From Falsiroseomonas sp051859025 (lineage in GTDB: Bacteria; Pseudomonadota; Alphaproteobacteria; Acetobacterales; Acetobacteraceae): a stretch of 64,000 nucleotides of DNA. The stretch covers positions 199,971-263,970 of the forward strand of contig NZ_JBHYGL010000039.1 of the NCBI RefSeq assembly GCF_051859025.1, written 5' to 3'. Shown piece by piece: positions 16,728 to 25,716 of the stretch (positions are counted from its first letter, which is position 1; each line of letters opens with the position of its first letter). The position numbers and the translations under genes were made by a program. Below the pieces are notes generated by a model that worked only from the letters and a program-made list of their open reading frames with translations, ran no database searches and was not told the DNA's origin.

Positions 16728-17735
16728 GTGGCTGACGGATACATGGCGGGCTTCGAACCTCCAGCCCTGAGCGTCATCATCTGCACCCATGCCAGGCCGG
16801 CCTATCTCGAGGCCTGCCTGGCTGGCCTCGCCCGGCAACAGGGCGTCCGGCTTCTCCGTGATGCCCCTATCCTGATGGGCGGCGCCGTGCCCAGCGCCCC
16901 GCCCGCGGAACCCGCGATCGAGCTGATCGTCGTGGACAGTGCCTCCCCCCACGCCGCGCAATCCGGCATCGCCCGCCTGGCCGCGGGTGCCGGGGCGCGG
17001 CTGGTGCGCACTGGCACGCCGGGCCTGTCCGTGGCCCGCAACCTCGGCCTGAAGGCCGCGACGGCGCCCTGGACCGCCTGGCTCGACGATGATGCGGTGC
17101 CGGAGCCCGATTGGGCCCAGCGCCTGATCGCCGCCATCCGCGCCTTGCCGGACCAGGCCGTCGCGATCGGCGGCCGCATCCTGCCGGCCTGGGAAGCCCC
17201 CCTGCCCGCCTGGTGGCCCCAGGGCCTGCGCGGCGCGCTGACCATCGTAGAATGGGACGGCAGCGGGGAAGCCACGGGCAACGCCACGCTGCCCCAGGGC
17301 GCCGCCATCTATGGCGCCAACATGGCCTTCCGCCGCCAGGACCTGCTGGCCGTCGGCGGCTTCCCGGAGGAGTTGGGCCGCGTCGGCGACCGCCTGCTGT
17401 CGGGGGAGGAGGAGGAAGCGCTGGCGCGCCTGCAGGCCCGGGGCGGCCGCGTCTTCTACGATGGCGGCGTCACGGTCCGGCACAGCATCCAGGCCGGCCG
17501 GCTGCGGCCATCCTGGCTGGTGTCCCGCCTGCACTGGCAGGGCGTGACGGATGCGCTGCGGGACCGCCGCCGCAGCTGGCCCCGCCGCGCGCCCGGCGCG
17601 GCGGCGAAGCTGCTGCTCCAGGCGCCGCTGCTGGCCTGGCCGCGCGATTCCGCCGGCCTTGTCGGCGCCCGTTGCGGCGCGGCCTACAACCTCGGCTACC
17701 TCCGCGGCACCCTGGCCGGCCAGGCGGCGCCATGA
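16728..17735 (+). CDS. Family 2 glycosyltransferase
   Basis: The 335-aa GT2 enzyme has LSVIICTHARPAYLEACLAGL, GLSVARNLGLKAA, the acidic motif WLDDDAVPEPDW, and GANMAFRRQDLLAVGGFPEELG with the downstream SGEEEEALARL carrying the probable catalytic base. The start is a GTG at 16728 supported by AAGGAG five bases upstream; ATG 16743 is the alternative. The protein looks cytoplasmic and would extend the EPS repeat unit. Its stop overlaps the start of the next gene (ATGA). Confidence 0.88.
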   Translation: MADGYMAGFEPPALSVIICTHARPAYLEACLAGLARQQGVRLLRDAPILMGGAVPSAPPAEPAIELIVVDSASPHAAQSGIARLAAGAGARLVRTGTPGLSVARNLGLKAATAPWTAWLDDDAVPEPDWAQRLIAAIRALPDQAVAIGGRILPAWEAPLPAWWPQGLRGALTIVEWDGSGEATGNATLPQGAAIYGANMAFRRQDLLAVGGFPEELGRVGDRLLSGEEEEALARLQARGGRVFYDGGVTVRHSIQAGRLRPSWLVSRLHWQGVTDALRDRRRSWPRRAPGAAAKLLLQAPLLAWPRDSAGLVGARCGAAYNLGYLRGTLAGQAAP

Positions 17736-18652
17736 CGCCGCCCACCGCCACCCGCCGCGCCCTGCTCGCCACCGGCGCCGTCCTGGCCGCCGGCCCCTCG
17801 ACTGCGCAGGCACCGACGTTCCGGGACCTGCTGCCCACCCTTCGCCTCGGTGCCAATCTGGAACGCTGGTTTCCCGTCGCCGCCGCGCAGCGCCCCCGGC
17901 GCCTCGGCCCCGGCTGGTGGCAGGATCTCCGCGCCGCCGGCTTCGACCATGCGCGCCTCTTCATCCCGCGCGACGCCGGCGCGGGTGAGGATGTGCCGCG
18001 CCTGTTCCTCCAGGCCATCGAGGACGCAGCCACGGCCGGCCTGCCCATCATGCTGGGCCTCGCCGATCTCTATGAGCCCTGGAGTCCCTGGGACGACGCC
18101 GCCTGGCGCGTCATGCAGGCCCGCGCGCGACTATTCGGCACGGCGACGGACCCGGCGCGCGTGGCGCTCGCGCCCCTCAACGAACCCGCCTTCGACAACC
18201 CCGGTGCCTGGACCCCGGTGCGGGACCGGCTGCTGGCCACCGCCCGTGCCGCCGCGCCGCGCCATGCGCTGGCCTGGGGCGGGCATGAATGGTGTTCCTG
18301 GCGTTCCCTCCTCCGCCAGGTCCCGCCCGCGGACCCGCTGACCATCGCGGAGGTGCATGACTACGAAGGCGGCGCCACGCCCTGGGTGGCGGAACGCTTC
18401 GGCGCCGTCGCCGCCTGGCGCGATCGCCATGCCGTGCCGGTCATCGTGGCCGAACTCGGCGGCGCGCTTCCCCATGCGGAGGATGAGGCCGCCTGGGCGC
18501 GGGACCTGTCCGTGGCGCTGCCGGTCCTCCGCCGCCTCGGCCTGCCCGCCACGCTCTGGGCCGTGACCCATGGCGGCCATTGGCGCATCCAGCAGGGGGA
18601 GACCCCCCGCCCCCGCCCCCTTCTGGCGGAGGCGCTACGCCCCCGCCGCTGA
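17732..18652 (+). CDS. Secreted glycoside hydrolase family 5-like (cellulase-type) enzyme
   Basis: The 306-aa protein has a Tat-like leader (TRRALLATG, cleavage probably after TAQA). Clan GH-A landmarks are FDHARLFIPRD on an early strand, the acid/base motif LAPLNEPAF (about residue 148) and the probable nucleophile in VIVAELGGAL (about 240). Such periplasmic endoglucanase-like enzymes are regular members of EPS and cellulose loci, where they trim or release polysaccharide. It is coupled by ATGA to the glycosyltransferase and overlaps the convergent acyltransferase gene by 18 bp at its 3' end. Confidence 0.85.
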   Translation: MTPPTATRRALLATGAVLAAGPSTAQAPTFRDLLPTLRLGANLERWFPVAAAQRPRRLGPGWWQDLRAAGFDHARLFIPRDAGAGEDVPRLFLQAIEDAATAGLPIMLGLADLYEPWSPWDDAAWRVMQARARLFGTATDPARVALAPLNEPAFDNPGAWTPVRDRLLATARAAAPRHALAWGGHEWCSWRSLLRQVPPADPLTIAEVHDYEGGATPWVAERFGAVAAWRDRHAVPVIVAELGGALPHAEDEAAWARDLSVALPVLRRLGLPATLWAVTHGGHWRIQQGETPRPRPLLAEALRPRR

Positions 18653-19693
18653 CGTCCGGCGCGCCAGCCACCGCGCCGCCGGCACCTCGATCACCCGCCA
18701 GGCGATCCAGCCCGCCACGAAGGTCGCGCCGAGCGCCACCACCATCAGCAGCAGCCGCCCGCTTGCGCCGGGCTGCACCAGCCGCAGCACGAGCACGAGC
18801 GCGGATTCGACGAAGACCCAGCTGAGATAGACGCCGAAGGAAGCCTCGCCGAGCTTGTGGACGATGCCGCCCTCATCCTGCCCCTCCAGCAGCGCCGCAC
18901 GCGCCACCAGGCTCGCGAGCCCCGCCACCACCACCGCATCGACGCTGATCCACAACCCCGCCGGCACCAGCGCCACGCCCAGCGTCGCCGCCCATCGCGG
19001 CACGGCGCCGCCCTGCACCAGCCGCGCCAGCGCCATGCCCGCGACGAATTCCAGGAAGAAGCGCGGCAGGCCGAGATGCAGCGTGTGGTTCAGCTGCAGC
19101 ACCGGGTCCATCGCCCCCAGCGCCAGCAGCCCGATGCCCCCGATGGCCAGCAGCAGCCACAGCACGCCCGATGGCGCGGCGATGACGCCCGCCAGCAGCA
19201 GCGGGAAGGCGATGTAGCCCGCCAGGATCACGGACAGCGCCCAGGACGGGTAGTTCCAGGCATGCAGGGACGTCGTCTCCCAGCCATGCAGCAGCAGGGC
19301 CTGCAGCACGAATTCCCGCGTGCCGAATCGCTCCGGCGCATTCACCGCCAGCCCGGCCGCGGAGGCAGCCAGCACCAACGCCAGCAGCGCGAACAGCAGC
19401 GCCAGGTGCAGCGGCATGACGCGCACGATCCGCCCGCGCATGAAGCCCGCCCAGCCCGCGAACCCCATGGGCGGCCGATGCGCGTAGCCCAGCACCAGCG
19501 CGAAGCCCGACAGCAGGAAGAAGCCATCGACGCCGAGATATCCCTTCAGCGCGACACTCTCCAGGAAGCCCATCCCGCGCAGCGCGCGCAGCGGCAGTTC
19601 CAGGTGGTAGACCAGCACCCAGCCGATCAGCAGCACGCGCAGCCGCGTGAGCGCCGGGCGGCGCGGCGCCGCCGCCTTCGCATTCACTCCCAT
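18635..19693 (-). CDS. Acyltransferase family 3 membrane protein
   Basis: The 352-aa integral membrane protein carries the family hallmarks near the N-terminus: LTRLRVLLIGWVLVYHLELP with the conserved His in helix 1, then YLGVDGFFLLSGFALVLGY. About ten hydrophobic helices follow. Acyltransferase-3 proteins O-acetylate or succinylate surface polysaccharide sugars. It stands on the minus strand between EPS genes, is divergent from the polymerase gene, and overlaps the GH5 gene tail by 18 bp. Confidence 0.9.
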   Translation of the reverse strand: MGVNAKAAAPRRPALTRLRVLLIGWVLVYHLELPLRALRGMGFLESVALKGYLGVDGFFLLSGFALVLGYAHRPPMGFAGWAGFMRGRIVRVMPLHLALLFALLALVLAASAAGLAVNAPERFGTREFVLQALLLHGWETTSLHAWNYPSWALSVILAGYIAFPLLLAGVIAAPSGVLWLLLAIGGIGLLALGAMDPVLQLNHTLHLGLPRFFLEFVAGMALARLVQGGAVPRWAATLGVALVPAGLWISVDAVVVAGLASLVARAALLEGQDEGGIVHKLGEASFGVYLSWVFVESALVLVLRLVQPGASGRLLLMVVALGATFVAGWIAWRVIEVPAARWLARRTSAAGA

Positions 19694-19702
19694 GCGTGAT
19701 CC

Positions 19703-19729
19703 CAGCTTGAAGGTTTACACTGAAAGCTG
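19703..19729. promoter_or_regulatory. Dyad CAGCTT-N15-AAGCTG between divergent acyltransferase and polymerase genes
   Basis: Six-base arms flank an AT-richer centre (GAAGGTTTACACTGA) in the 75-bp gap between divergent starts at 19693 and 19769. The flanks extend loosely (TCCCA / TGGGA). This is a plausible shared control region, but the match to any regulator is unknown. Confidence 0.25.
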
Positions 19730-19768
19730 ATTGGGAAACGTCCCCGTTCGCGTGCACAACGCCACGGC

Positions 19769-21133
19769 ATGCGCACCGTTCCACCCTCGCTCCTCGCCCT
19801 TCTCCTCGCGCTCCTCGCAGCCGCCGCGCTGCTGGCGCTCGCGATCCTCGAACCGCAGATGGCGCTGGCCGTCATGCCGGCGGCGGTCGCGCTGATGGTG
19901 GCGCTGCTGTTCTATGAAGCGCCGCTGCTCGCTGTCGGCCTCCTCGTCGTCGTCTATGGGCTCGCCGTCGATGTGCAGCTGGACCTGGTGGCGACGGGCG
20001 GCGCCGCGGCGCTGGGCAGCGCGGTGGTGAAGCTGGTGCCCTTCGCCATCGCGGCGATGCTCTGCATGCGCTACGGATTCTCGTCTGCCATCAACTGGCC
20101 CTTCCTGGCCTTCACCATCGTCGCGATGATCAGCATCGTGGTGCTGCCGATGGGCCGCGTTTCCACCAATGCGGAGATGGTGCGCAGCTTCATCGGCTCC
20201 GTCGCGCCCTTCGTGCTGGCTTTCGCCGCAGCGCCGCGGCGGGTATGGTCCAGCTTCTGCAAGGGCATCGTGTTCATCCCGCTGCTGAGCGCCGCGGCCG
20301 CCTTCCTGGTTTGGCCGACCGGCCTGCAATCCCCCTTCGACGCCAATTGGCGCTTCCAGGGCATGCATTCGCCGCCCTTCCTCGCGGGATTCGCGGTCAC
20401 CGGCGTCTTCGCTTCCACCCTCGAATATCTCCGCACCGGTCGCACGCGCTGGCTGCTGCTGACCGGCGCGGTGCTGGCAGTGCTGCTGGCGACGCAGGCG
20501 CGCGCGCCGCTGATCGCCGTGATGCTCTTCCTCGGCATCGTCTTCCTGCTGGCAGATCGCCGCGTGCTGCCGCTGAAGCGCAAGGTGGATCTGGTGATGG
20601 GCGGCATGCTGCCCGGCGCCATCCTGCTCGGCCCGGTCGCCATCTTCGCGGCCGATCGCTTCTTCGGCGACGATGACGTCAACCTCTCCGGCCGCGACGT
20701 CATCTGGCCCTACTTCATGGATGCGATCGACCAGCGCCCGCTCTTCGGCTACGGGCTCGGCGCCGGGAAGCTGATCGTGGATCCCGAGGATCCGCGCATC
20801 CGCCTCATCCGGTCCAACGCCGCGCACAATGAATACCTGCGCCTGTCCGTCGATGCCGGCATCATCGGCTGCGCGCTGATCTTCAGCGCCATCGTCGCCT
20901 GGGTCTGGATCGGCACGCGCCGCGCCGCGCCGGCGGATCGCCTGGTGCTGCGCGCCGCCATCGTCGGCGCCCTGCTGCATAGCGGCTTCGACAACACGCT
21001 GATCGCCAGCACCGCCGTCGCGCAATTCACCTGGTTCGCCGCGGCGCTGGCCCGCGCCAGGCTTGAACAGCGCGAAAGCATCCCGGCCGGCCTGATGCGG
21101 GAAGACCTCGCCCGCCGCCTGCGCGCGGCATGA
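19769..21133 (+). CDS. O-antigen ligase/polymerase-type membrane protein (Wzy-like)
   Basis: The 454-aa protein is almost entirely hydrophobic helices, with the Wzy_C/O-antigen-ligase segment LSGRDVIWPYFMDAI (about residue 308), DQRPLFGYGLG and SNAAHNEYLRLSVDAGIIG (about 350). In a locus with a priming transferase, Wzc and Wza proteins, the expected role is periplasmic polymerisation of lipid-linked repeat units. A dedicated Wzx flippase was not seen in the window. The stop overlaps the next gene by ATGA. Confidence 0.87.
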   Translation: MRTVPPSLLALLLALLAAAALLALAILEPQMALAVMPAAVALMVALLFYEAPLLAVGLLVVVYGLAVDVQLDLVATGGAAALGSAVVKLVPFAIAAMLCMRYGFSSAINWPFLAFTIVAMISIVVLPMGRVSTNAEMVRSFIGSVAPFVLAFAAAPRRVWSSFCKGIVFIPLLSAAAAFLVWPTGLQSPFDANWRFQGMHSPPFLAGFAVTGVFASTLEYLRTGRTRWLLLTGAVLAVLLATQARAPLIAVMLFLGIVFLLADRRVLPLKRKVDLVMGGMLPGAILLGPVAIFAADRFFGDDDVNLSGRDVIWPYFMDAIDQRPLFGYGLGAGKLIVDPEDPRIRLIRSNAAHNEYLRLSVDAGIIGCALIFSAIVAWVWIGTRRAAPADRLVLRAAIVGALLHSGFDNTLIASTAVAQFTWFAAALARARLEQRESIPAGLMREDLARRLRAA

Positions 21134-22176
21134 GCCGCACGGCCGTGGCGATCCCCGCCTTCGTCGCCACCGCGCCCGCCCGCGCGCCGCGCGAAAGGCG
21201 GCTCGACCTCGATCGCGCGAAGGGCGTGGCGATCCTCATCGTCGTCTTCGGCCACATCGTCGCCGGCGCCCCGCCGCCGGGCGCGGAGTGGTGGGACCTG
21301 CTGCGGACAGCGATCTACGCCTTCCACATGCCCTTCTTCCTGTATCTGTCCGGCACCGTCTTCGGCCTGATGGGCACGCAGCGCACGCCGCTGCCGGGCA
21401 TGCCCGCGCTGGCGTCCAAGCGCGCCGCGCGGCTGCTGCCGCCCTTCTTCCTCTTCGGCCTGCTGATCCTGTTCGGCAAGCTGGCGGCCGAGCAGTTCGT
21501 CCATGTGGACAACCAGCCGGACGGCCTGCTGGGCGGCCTCAGGGACCTTCTGTTCACCACGGCGCGCAGCCCCGCGACCTCCGTCTGGTATCTCTGGGTG
21601 CTGTTCGTGTGTTCCATCGCCGCGCCGCCGATCTGGCGCCGCATCGGCGCGCCGGGCCTGGTGCTGATGGGCCTGCTGCTGCTGGCGCTCGATCCGCCCT
21701 CCATCCTCTACGCGGACCGCCTGGCGCGCCACGCCGTCTTCTTCGCCATCGGAATCTGGGCGGCGGAGCGGGAGGCGCTGCTGCTGCCCCTCTTCACCCG
21801 TTACCTCGCGCTGTGGTGGCTGGCCTTCGTCGCGGCGTTGCTGCTGGCGGTGTTCGGCCCGCTGGAGGGCGATCTGGCGCTGCTGGTCTGCGGGCTGCTC
21901 TCGATCCCCGCGCTGCACGGGGCGATGCGCGTCGGCCCCATCACGCGCTGGCAATGGCCGCTCGCGCTGGGGGCGGCCAGCATGGTCATCTACCTCTTCA
22001 ACACCATCGCCATCGGCGTCGCCAAGGCCGCGCTGATCCTGGCCGGCATCGGCTGGACGGCATCGGGTTTCTGGATCCACATCCCCGTGCTGACGGCGGC
22101 CGGCGTGCTGCTGCCCATCCTCGGCAAGCGCCTGGTGCTGCGCCACATCCCGGTGCTGGACCGGATGACGAGCTGA
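21130..22176 (+). CDS. Acyltransferase family 3 membrane protein
   Basis: This second acyltransferase-3 of the locus is 348 aa. Landmarks are RRLDLDRAKGVAILIVVFGHIVAG (catalytic His in helix 1) and YAFHMPFFLYLSGTVFG, then about nine further helices. It is coupled to the polymerase gene by ATGA. It probably adds acetyl or similar groups to the EPS. It is only distantly similar to the 18635-19693 acyltransferase, so the two may act on different positions. Confidence 0.9.
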   Translation: MSRTAVAIPAFVATAPARAPRERRLDLDRAKGVAILIVVFGHIVAGAPPPGAEWWDLLRTAIYAFHMPFFLYLSGTVFGLMGTQRTPLPGMPALASKRAARLLPPFFLFGLLILFGKLAAEQFVHVDNQPDGLLGGLRDLLFTTARSPATSVWYLWVLFVCSIAAPPIWRRIGAPGLVLMGLLLLALDPPSILYADRLARHAVFFAIGIWAAEREALLLPLFTRYLALWWLAFVAALLLAVFGPLEGDLALLVCGLLSIPALHGAMRVGPITRWQWPLALGAASMVIYLFNTIAIGVAKAALILAGIGWTASGFWIHIPVLTAAGVLLPILGKRLVLRHIPVLDRMTS

Positions 22177-22180
22177 CATG

Positions 22181-22208
22181 AAAAAGGCCGGGGGATCGCC
22201 CCCCGGCC
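22181..22208 (-). terminator. Rho-independent terminator after galE
   Basis: On the minus strand a 9-bp perfect stem (GGCCGGGGG / CCCCCGGCC, loop of 5) is followed directly by TTTTT. It lies 26 bp past the galE stop and ends the wzc-galE transcript. Confidence 0.85.
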
Positions 22209-22233
22209 CCAACAGCCCGACGGGCGGCGATGG

Positions 22234-23235
22234 TCACGCCGCCCGCTGCGCCCCTGCATATCCCTTGGGGTGCTTCACCCGCCAATCCCAGGCGGTCTTC
22301 ACGATCTCATCCAGCCCCGGGAAGCGCGGGCTCCAGCCCGTCTCCGCCCGCAGCCTGGCGGAACTGGCCACCAGCGTCGCCGGGTCGCCTTCCCGCCGCG
22401 GGCCCAGGTTGTGCGGCACCGGGCGCCCACCCACGCGCTCCACTGCCTCGATGACCTGCTTCACCGAATAGCCGGTCCCGTTGCCGAGGTTGTAGCGAAC
22501 CGACCGTTCATCCAGCACCGGCAGCACCCGCAGATGCGCATCCGCGAGGTCCGCGACATGGACGTAGTCACGCACCCCCGTGCCATCCGGCGTGTCGTAG
22601 TCGGTGCCGAAGACCATCAGTGGCGGCCGCATGCCGAGTGCCGCATCGATCGCCAGCGGGATCAGGTGGCTTTCCGGCTCGTGATCCTCCCCGGCCCGCC
22701 CCGCCGGGTCCGCCCCCGCCGCGTTGAAATAGCGCAGGCAGGCGAAGCGCAGGCCGTGGATCTTCTCCGCCCATTCCAGCGCCCGCTCGCACATCAGCTT
22801 GCTCTCCCCATAGGGGGAGACTGGCCCGAGGCGCTGATCCTCATCGATCGGGATGCGCTCCGGGAAGCCGAACAGCGCGGCGGTGGAGGACAGGACCAGC
22901 TTCCGGCAGCCATGGCGCACGGCGGCATCCGCCACGGCGGCAAGGGCGGACAGGTTTTCCGCCATGTAGCGCAGCGGCATCTTCATGCTGTCGCCCACCA
23001 GCGACAGCGCGGCGAAATGCAGCACCGCGTCGAAGCGGCCGCCGCCGAAGGCCTCCGCCAGCGCCTTCGGATCCTCGCAGCGCCCATCGACCAGCAGTGC
23101 GGAGGTCGGCACCGCCTCCCGGTGCCCCTTGGAGAAATCGTCCAGCACGACGACCTCCTCCCCCCGGTCCAGCAGGGCCAGCACCGTGTGGCTGCCCACA
23201 TACCCGGCCCCGCCGGTGACGAGATAGCGACCCAA
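22234..23235 (-). CDS. galE: UDP-glucose 4-epimerase
   Basis: The 333-aa enzyme interconverts UDP-glucose and UDP-galactose and supplies galactose for the EPS. It has the Rossmann motif VTGGAGYVGSH (about residues 6-16), HFAALSLVGDSM, the catalytic SSTAALFG...SPYGESK with Tyr and Lys four residues apart (about 148-152), FNAAGADPAG and GTGVRDYVHVADLA. The start is read as a TTG at 23235. Its Shine-Dalgarno AGGGAG overlaps the last codons and stop of the upstream kinase gene, five bp away. The GxxGxxG strand then sits at the N-terminus as in all GalE proteins. Upstream in-frame starts would run into the kinase gene. Confidence 0.93.
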   Translation of the reverse strand: MGRYLVTGGAGYVGSHTVLALLDRGEEVVVLDDFSKGHREAVPTSALLVDGRCEDPKALAEAFGGGRFDAVLHFAALSLVGDSMKMPLRYMAENLSALAAVADAAVRHGCRKLVLSSTAALFGFPERIPIDEDQRLGPVSPYGESKLMCERALEWAEKIHGLRFACLRYFNAAGADPAGRAGEDHEPESHLIPLAIDAALGMRPPLMVFGTDYDTPDGTGVRDYVHVADLADAHLRVLPVLDERSVRYNLGNGTGYSVKQVIEAVERVGGRPVPHNLGPRREGDPATLVASSARLRAETGWSPRFPGLDEIVKTAWDWRVKHPKGYAGAQRAA

Positions 23236-23240
23236 AGACC

Positions 23241-25508
23241 CTACTCCCTGAAGTAGCCGCTGTAGCGGGGATGATAGACCTCGCTGTCGGCGTAGCCGGA
23301 CCGGCGATGGGATTTCGCATCCACCTGCGTCAGCGCCGCGCCCACGATCCGGGCCTTGGCGTCTTCCAGCAAAGCAAGCGAGTTCCGCACCACGGATCGC
23401 GGCGTGTCCCGCCATTTGACGCAAAGCAATGTGGCATCCGCAAGACGGGCAACCACCCGCGCATCCGCCATGGCCAGCGCCGGCGGCGCGTCCAGGATCA
23501 CCAGGTCATAGTCCCGCCGCACCCGTTCCAGCAGGGATGCCATCGCCTCCGACATGAACAGCCCCAGCGAATGGATCTCCGCCGCACCCGCGGTGATGTA
23601 GTCGAGCCCCGTGAGGTGATCGCGCCGCACGATATCCTCGTAGCGCGCCTGACCCAGCAGCAGCTCCGTCACGCCGGCCGCATTCTCCGCCCGGAAGGCG
23701 CGGCCGATGGAGGGCTGGCGGATGTCGCAATCCACCAGCAGCACCTTCTCCCCGTTCATCGCCGCCGACCGCGCCAGGGCGATGGAGGTCGTGGTCTTGC
23801 CCTCCCCCGGCCGCGCCGCCGTGATCACGACCACCTTGGGCGGGTCGGACCCCAGCCACAGCGCGGCGCGCAGGTTGCGCATGGATTCCGAGAAGGGGCT
23901 GAGCGGCTTGCGCGCCACATAATCCTCGACCCGGTTCCGCCCGAGGATGCCGCGCCGCAGCATCGGCACCAGCGCCACGCAGGGCAGGCCGAGCGCCGAC
24001 CGCACATCGTCACCCGTGCGGATCGTGCTGTCCGCCTGCTCCAGGAACCACACCAGCAGCAGCCCGAACAGCGCACCCAGCGCCGCCGCCGCCGCCACGA
24101 ACAGCGTGGGCTTGGGGAAGGACGGCATGCCCGGCACCGTGGCCGGGGACAGGATGCGCGCATCCGGCTTCTCGATCGCCGTCTGGCTGACGGTGGACTG
24201 GCTGCGTTCCAGCACGGCGCGCAGCAGGCTCCGCGCCGCTTCCGTCTCCCGCTCCAGCGCGTTCAGGCGGATCTCGGCGCCCTGGGTGCGGGCCATCCGC
24301 TCCTCCTGCTGCGCCAGGCTGCCTTCCAGGCTGGTGACGCGGGCGCGCGCGGCGCGCACCTCCGCATCCAGCGCCTGCACCACGCGCCCGGTCTCGCCCC
24401 CCACCGCGCGTTCCGCGGCGGCCAGGCGGGATGCGGCGGCGCGCACATCCGGGTGCCCGCTGCCCAGCGTCGCCGCCAGCCGGTCCAGCTCCCGCCGCGC
24501 CTCGTCCCGCGCCTGGCGCTGCGCGACGAGGTTGGCGGAGCCGAGGGAGGCCATGTCCGCGCCACCGCCGCCGCCCCGCGCCGCGTTGAAGCGCGCCTCG
24601 GCCGTCGCCAGCTGGTTGCGCGCCTCCACCAAATCCTGCGTGATGCGGCTGATCTGTTCGGTGCCGAGCCCCGCATTCACGCCGCGCGTCAGGCCCGATG
24701 TGCTGCGCAGTTCCGCGATCTGGCTTTCGTTGCGCTGCACTTCCGCGCGCAGCTGCGCGATGCGGCCATCCAGCCAGTCATTGGCGCGCCGCACGGCGGT
24801 GAACTTCGCTTCCAGCTGGTCGGCGATATACAGCTCCGCCGCCAGATTGGCCGCCGCGGCCGCCAGCTGCGGGTCTTCCGAGGTGAAGCGGATCTGCAGC
24901 ACGCGGCTGTTGCGCACCACCTGCACCTCCAGCCGCCCCTGCACGAATTCAGCCGCCTGGATCTCCGCGATCTCGCCCGTCGGCACGCCCGCGATCGGCC
25001 GGGGCGCGATCACCTCCGCCAGGTCCGGCAGCGCCGGCTCCACCCAGCCCGCGAGTGCGGTCCGCACGCGGAAGGGGATCGTCCCCGCCCTTTCACGATC
25101 CTGCAGCCACCAGGCGAATTCGCGCCGCTCCGTCAGGTTGAAGCGCGCCACGATCCGCCGCGCGACGGACAACGACCGCACGATCTCCACCTGGCTCGCC
25201 AGCACGGCGTCGGTGGTGCTCTCGTCCCGCAGGATGCTCTGCAATTCGCGCGCGGCGTATTCCGTCGGCTCGAACATCGCGGTCGCGCCGGCGGTGTAGC
25301 GCGGCGTGATGTTCTTGGCCGCCACGAGTGCCAGCAGCGGGAAGATCAGGATGCAGGCCAGCAGCACCAGCCGCCGGCGCTGCAGCGCGCCCAGCAGCGC
25401 CGTGACGTTCAGCCCCTCCGGCTCGATCGGCGCGGCCGGCGGTGCGGCGCGCGGCGGGGCGCGGCGATCCGCAGGCATGCGTTGGTCGGCGACCGGTCTG
25501 TCGAGCAT
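23241..25508 (-). CDS. Polysaccharide co-polymerase and tyrosine autokinase (Wzc/GumC-ExoP type)
   Basis: The 755-aa protein controls EPS chain length and export across the envelope. The N-terminal Wzz domain begins after helix LVLLACILIFPLLALVAA (about residues 48-65). A long periplasmic coiled-coil part and the second helix (about 510-535) follow. The kinase domain has Walker A PGEGKTTTSIALA (about 566), Walker A' LLVDCDIRQPS and Walker B LVILDAPP. The tail is tyrosine-rich (GYADSEVYHPRYSGYF), the expected autophosphorylation cluster. The ATG at 25508 has GGGGGAG ten bases upstream. It is divergent from the Wza-type gene, and galE follows at five bp. Confidence 0.92.
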   Translation of the reverse strand: MLDRPVADQRMPADRRAPPRAAPPAAPIEPEGLNVTALLGALQRRRLVLLACILIFPLLALVAAKNITPRYTAGATAMFEPTEYAARELQSILRDESTTDAVLASQVEIVRSLSVARRIVARFNLTERREFAWWLQDRERAGTIPFRVRTALAGWVEPALPDLAEVIAPRPIAGVPTGEIAEIQAAEFVQGRLEVQVVRNSRVLQIRFTSEDPQLAAAAANLAAELYIADQLEAKFTAVRRANDWLDGRIAQLRAEVQRNESQIAELRSTSGLTRGVNAGLGTEQISRITQDLVEARNQLATAEARFNAARGGGGGADMASLGSANLVAQRQARDEARRELDRLAATLGSGHPDVRAAASRLAAAERAVGGETGRVVQALDAEVRAARARVTSLEGSLAQQEERMARTQGAEIRLNALERETEAARSLLRAVLERSQSTVSQTAIEKPDARILSPATVPGMPSFPKPTLFVAAAAALGALFGLLLVWFLEQADSTIRTGDDVRSALGLPCVALVPMLRRGILGRNRVEDYVARKPLSPFSESMRNLRAALWLGSDPPKVVVITAARPGEGKTTTSIALARSAAMNGEKVLLVDCDIRQPSIGRAFRAENAAGVTELLLGQARYEDIVRRDHLTGLDYITAGAAEIHSLGLFMSEAMASLLERVRRDYDLVILDAPPALAMADARVVARLADATLLCVKWRDTPRSVVRNSLALLEDAKARIVGAALTQVDAKSHRRSGYADSEVYHPRYSGYFRE

Positions 25509-25670
25509 CGGCGTGGAACTCCCCCGGCGGCGCCCGAGTTGCCTGCCACTCGCAGGTCGCGCCGCGCTGCACCAACCGGTGCGACCCGCATCGGTTCCGC
25601 GCTTCCGCAAACAAGACCGTGATGACCCGCCTGCGGAAGGAAACGCGAAGCCTTCCCGCGCGTCCCTCCG

Positions 25671-25702
25671 CCGGACTGCAACCACACCGGACTGCAACCA
25701 CA
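25671..25702. repeat. Tandem duplication, 2 x 16 bp, in the leader of the Wza-type gene
   Basis: CCGGACTGCAACCACA occurs twice head to tail (25671-25686 and 25687-25702). It ends 14 bp before the export-lipoprotein start codon. The second copy places ACAGGGGACC, the likely ribosome-binding region, next to the start. Confidence 0.9.
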
Positions 25703-25716
25703 GGGGACCGCCCGCC

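Noticed and set aside
23271..25622. 783-codon open frame antisense to the Wzc-type kinase
   Set aside because: It is rich in R, H, A and Q with no domain, while the opposite strand holds all kinase motifs.
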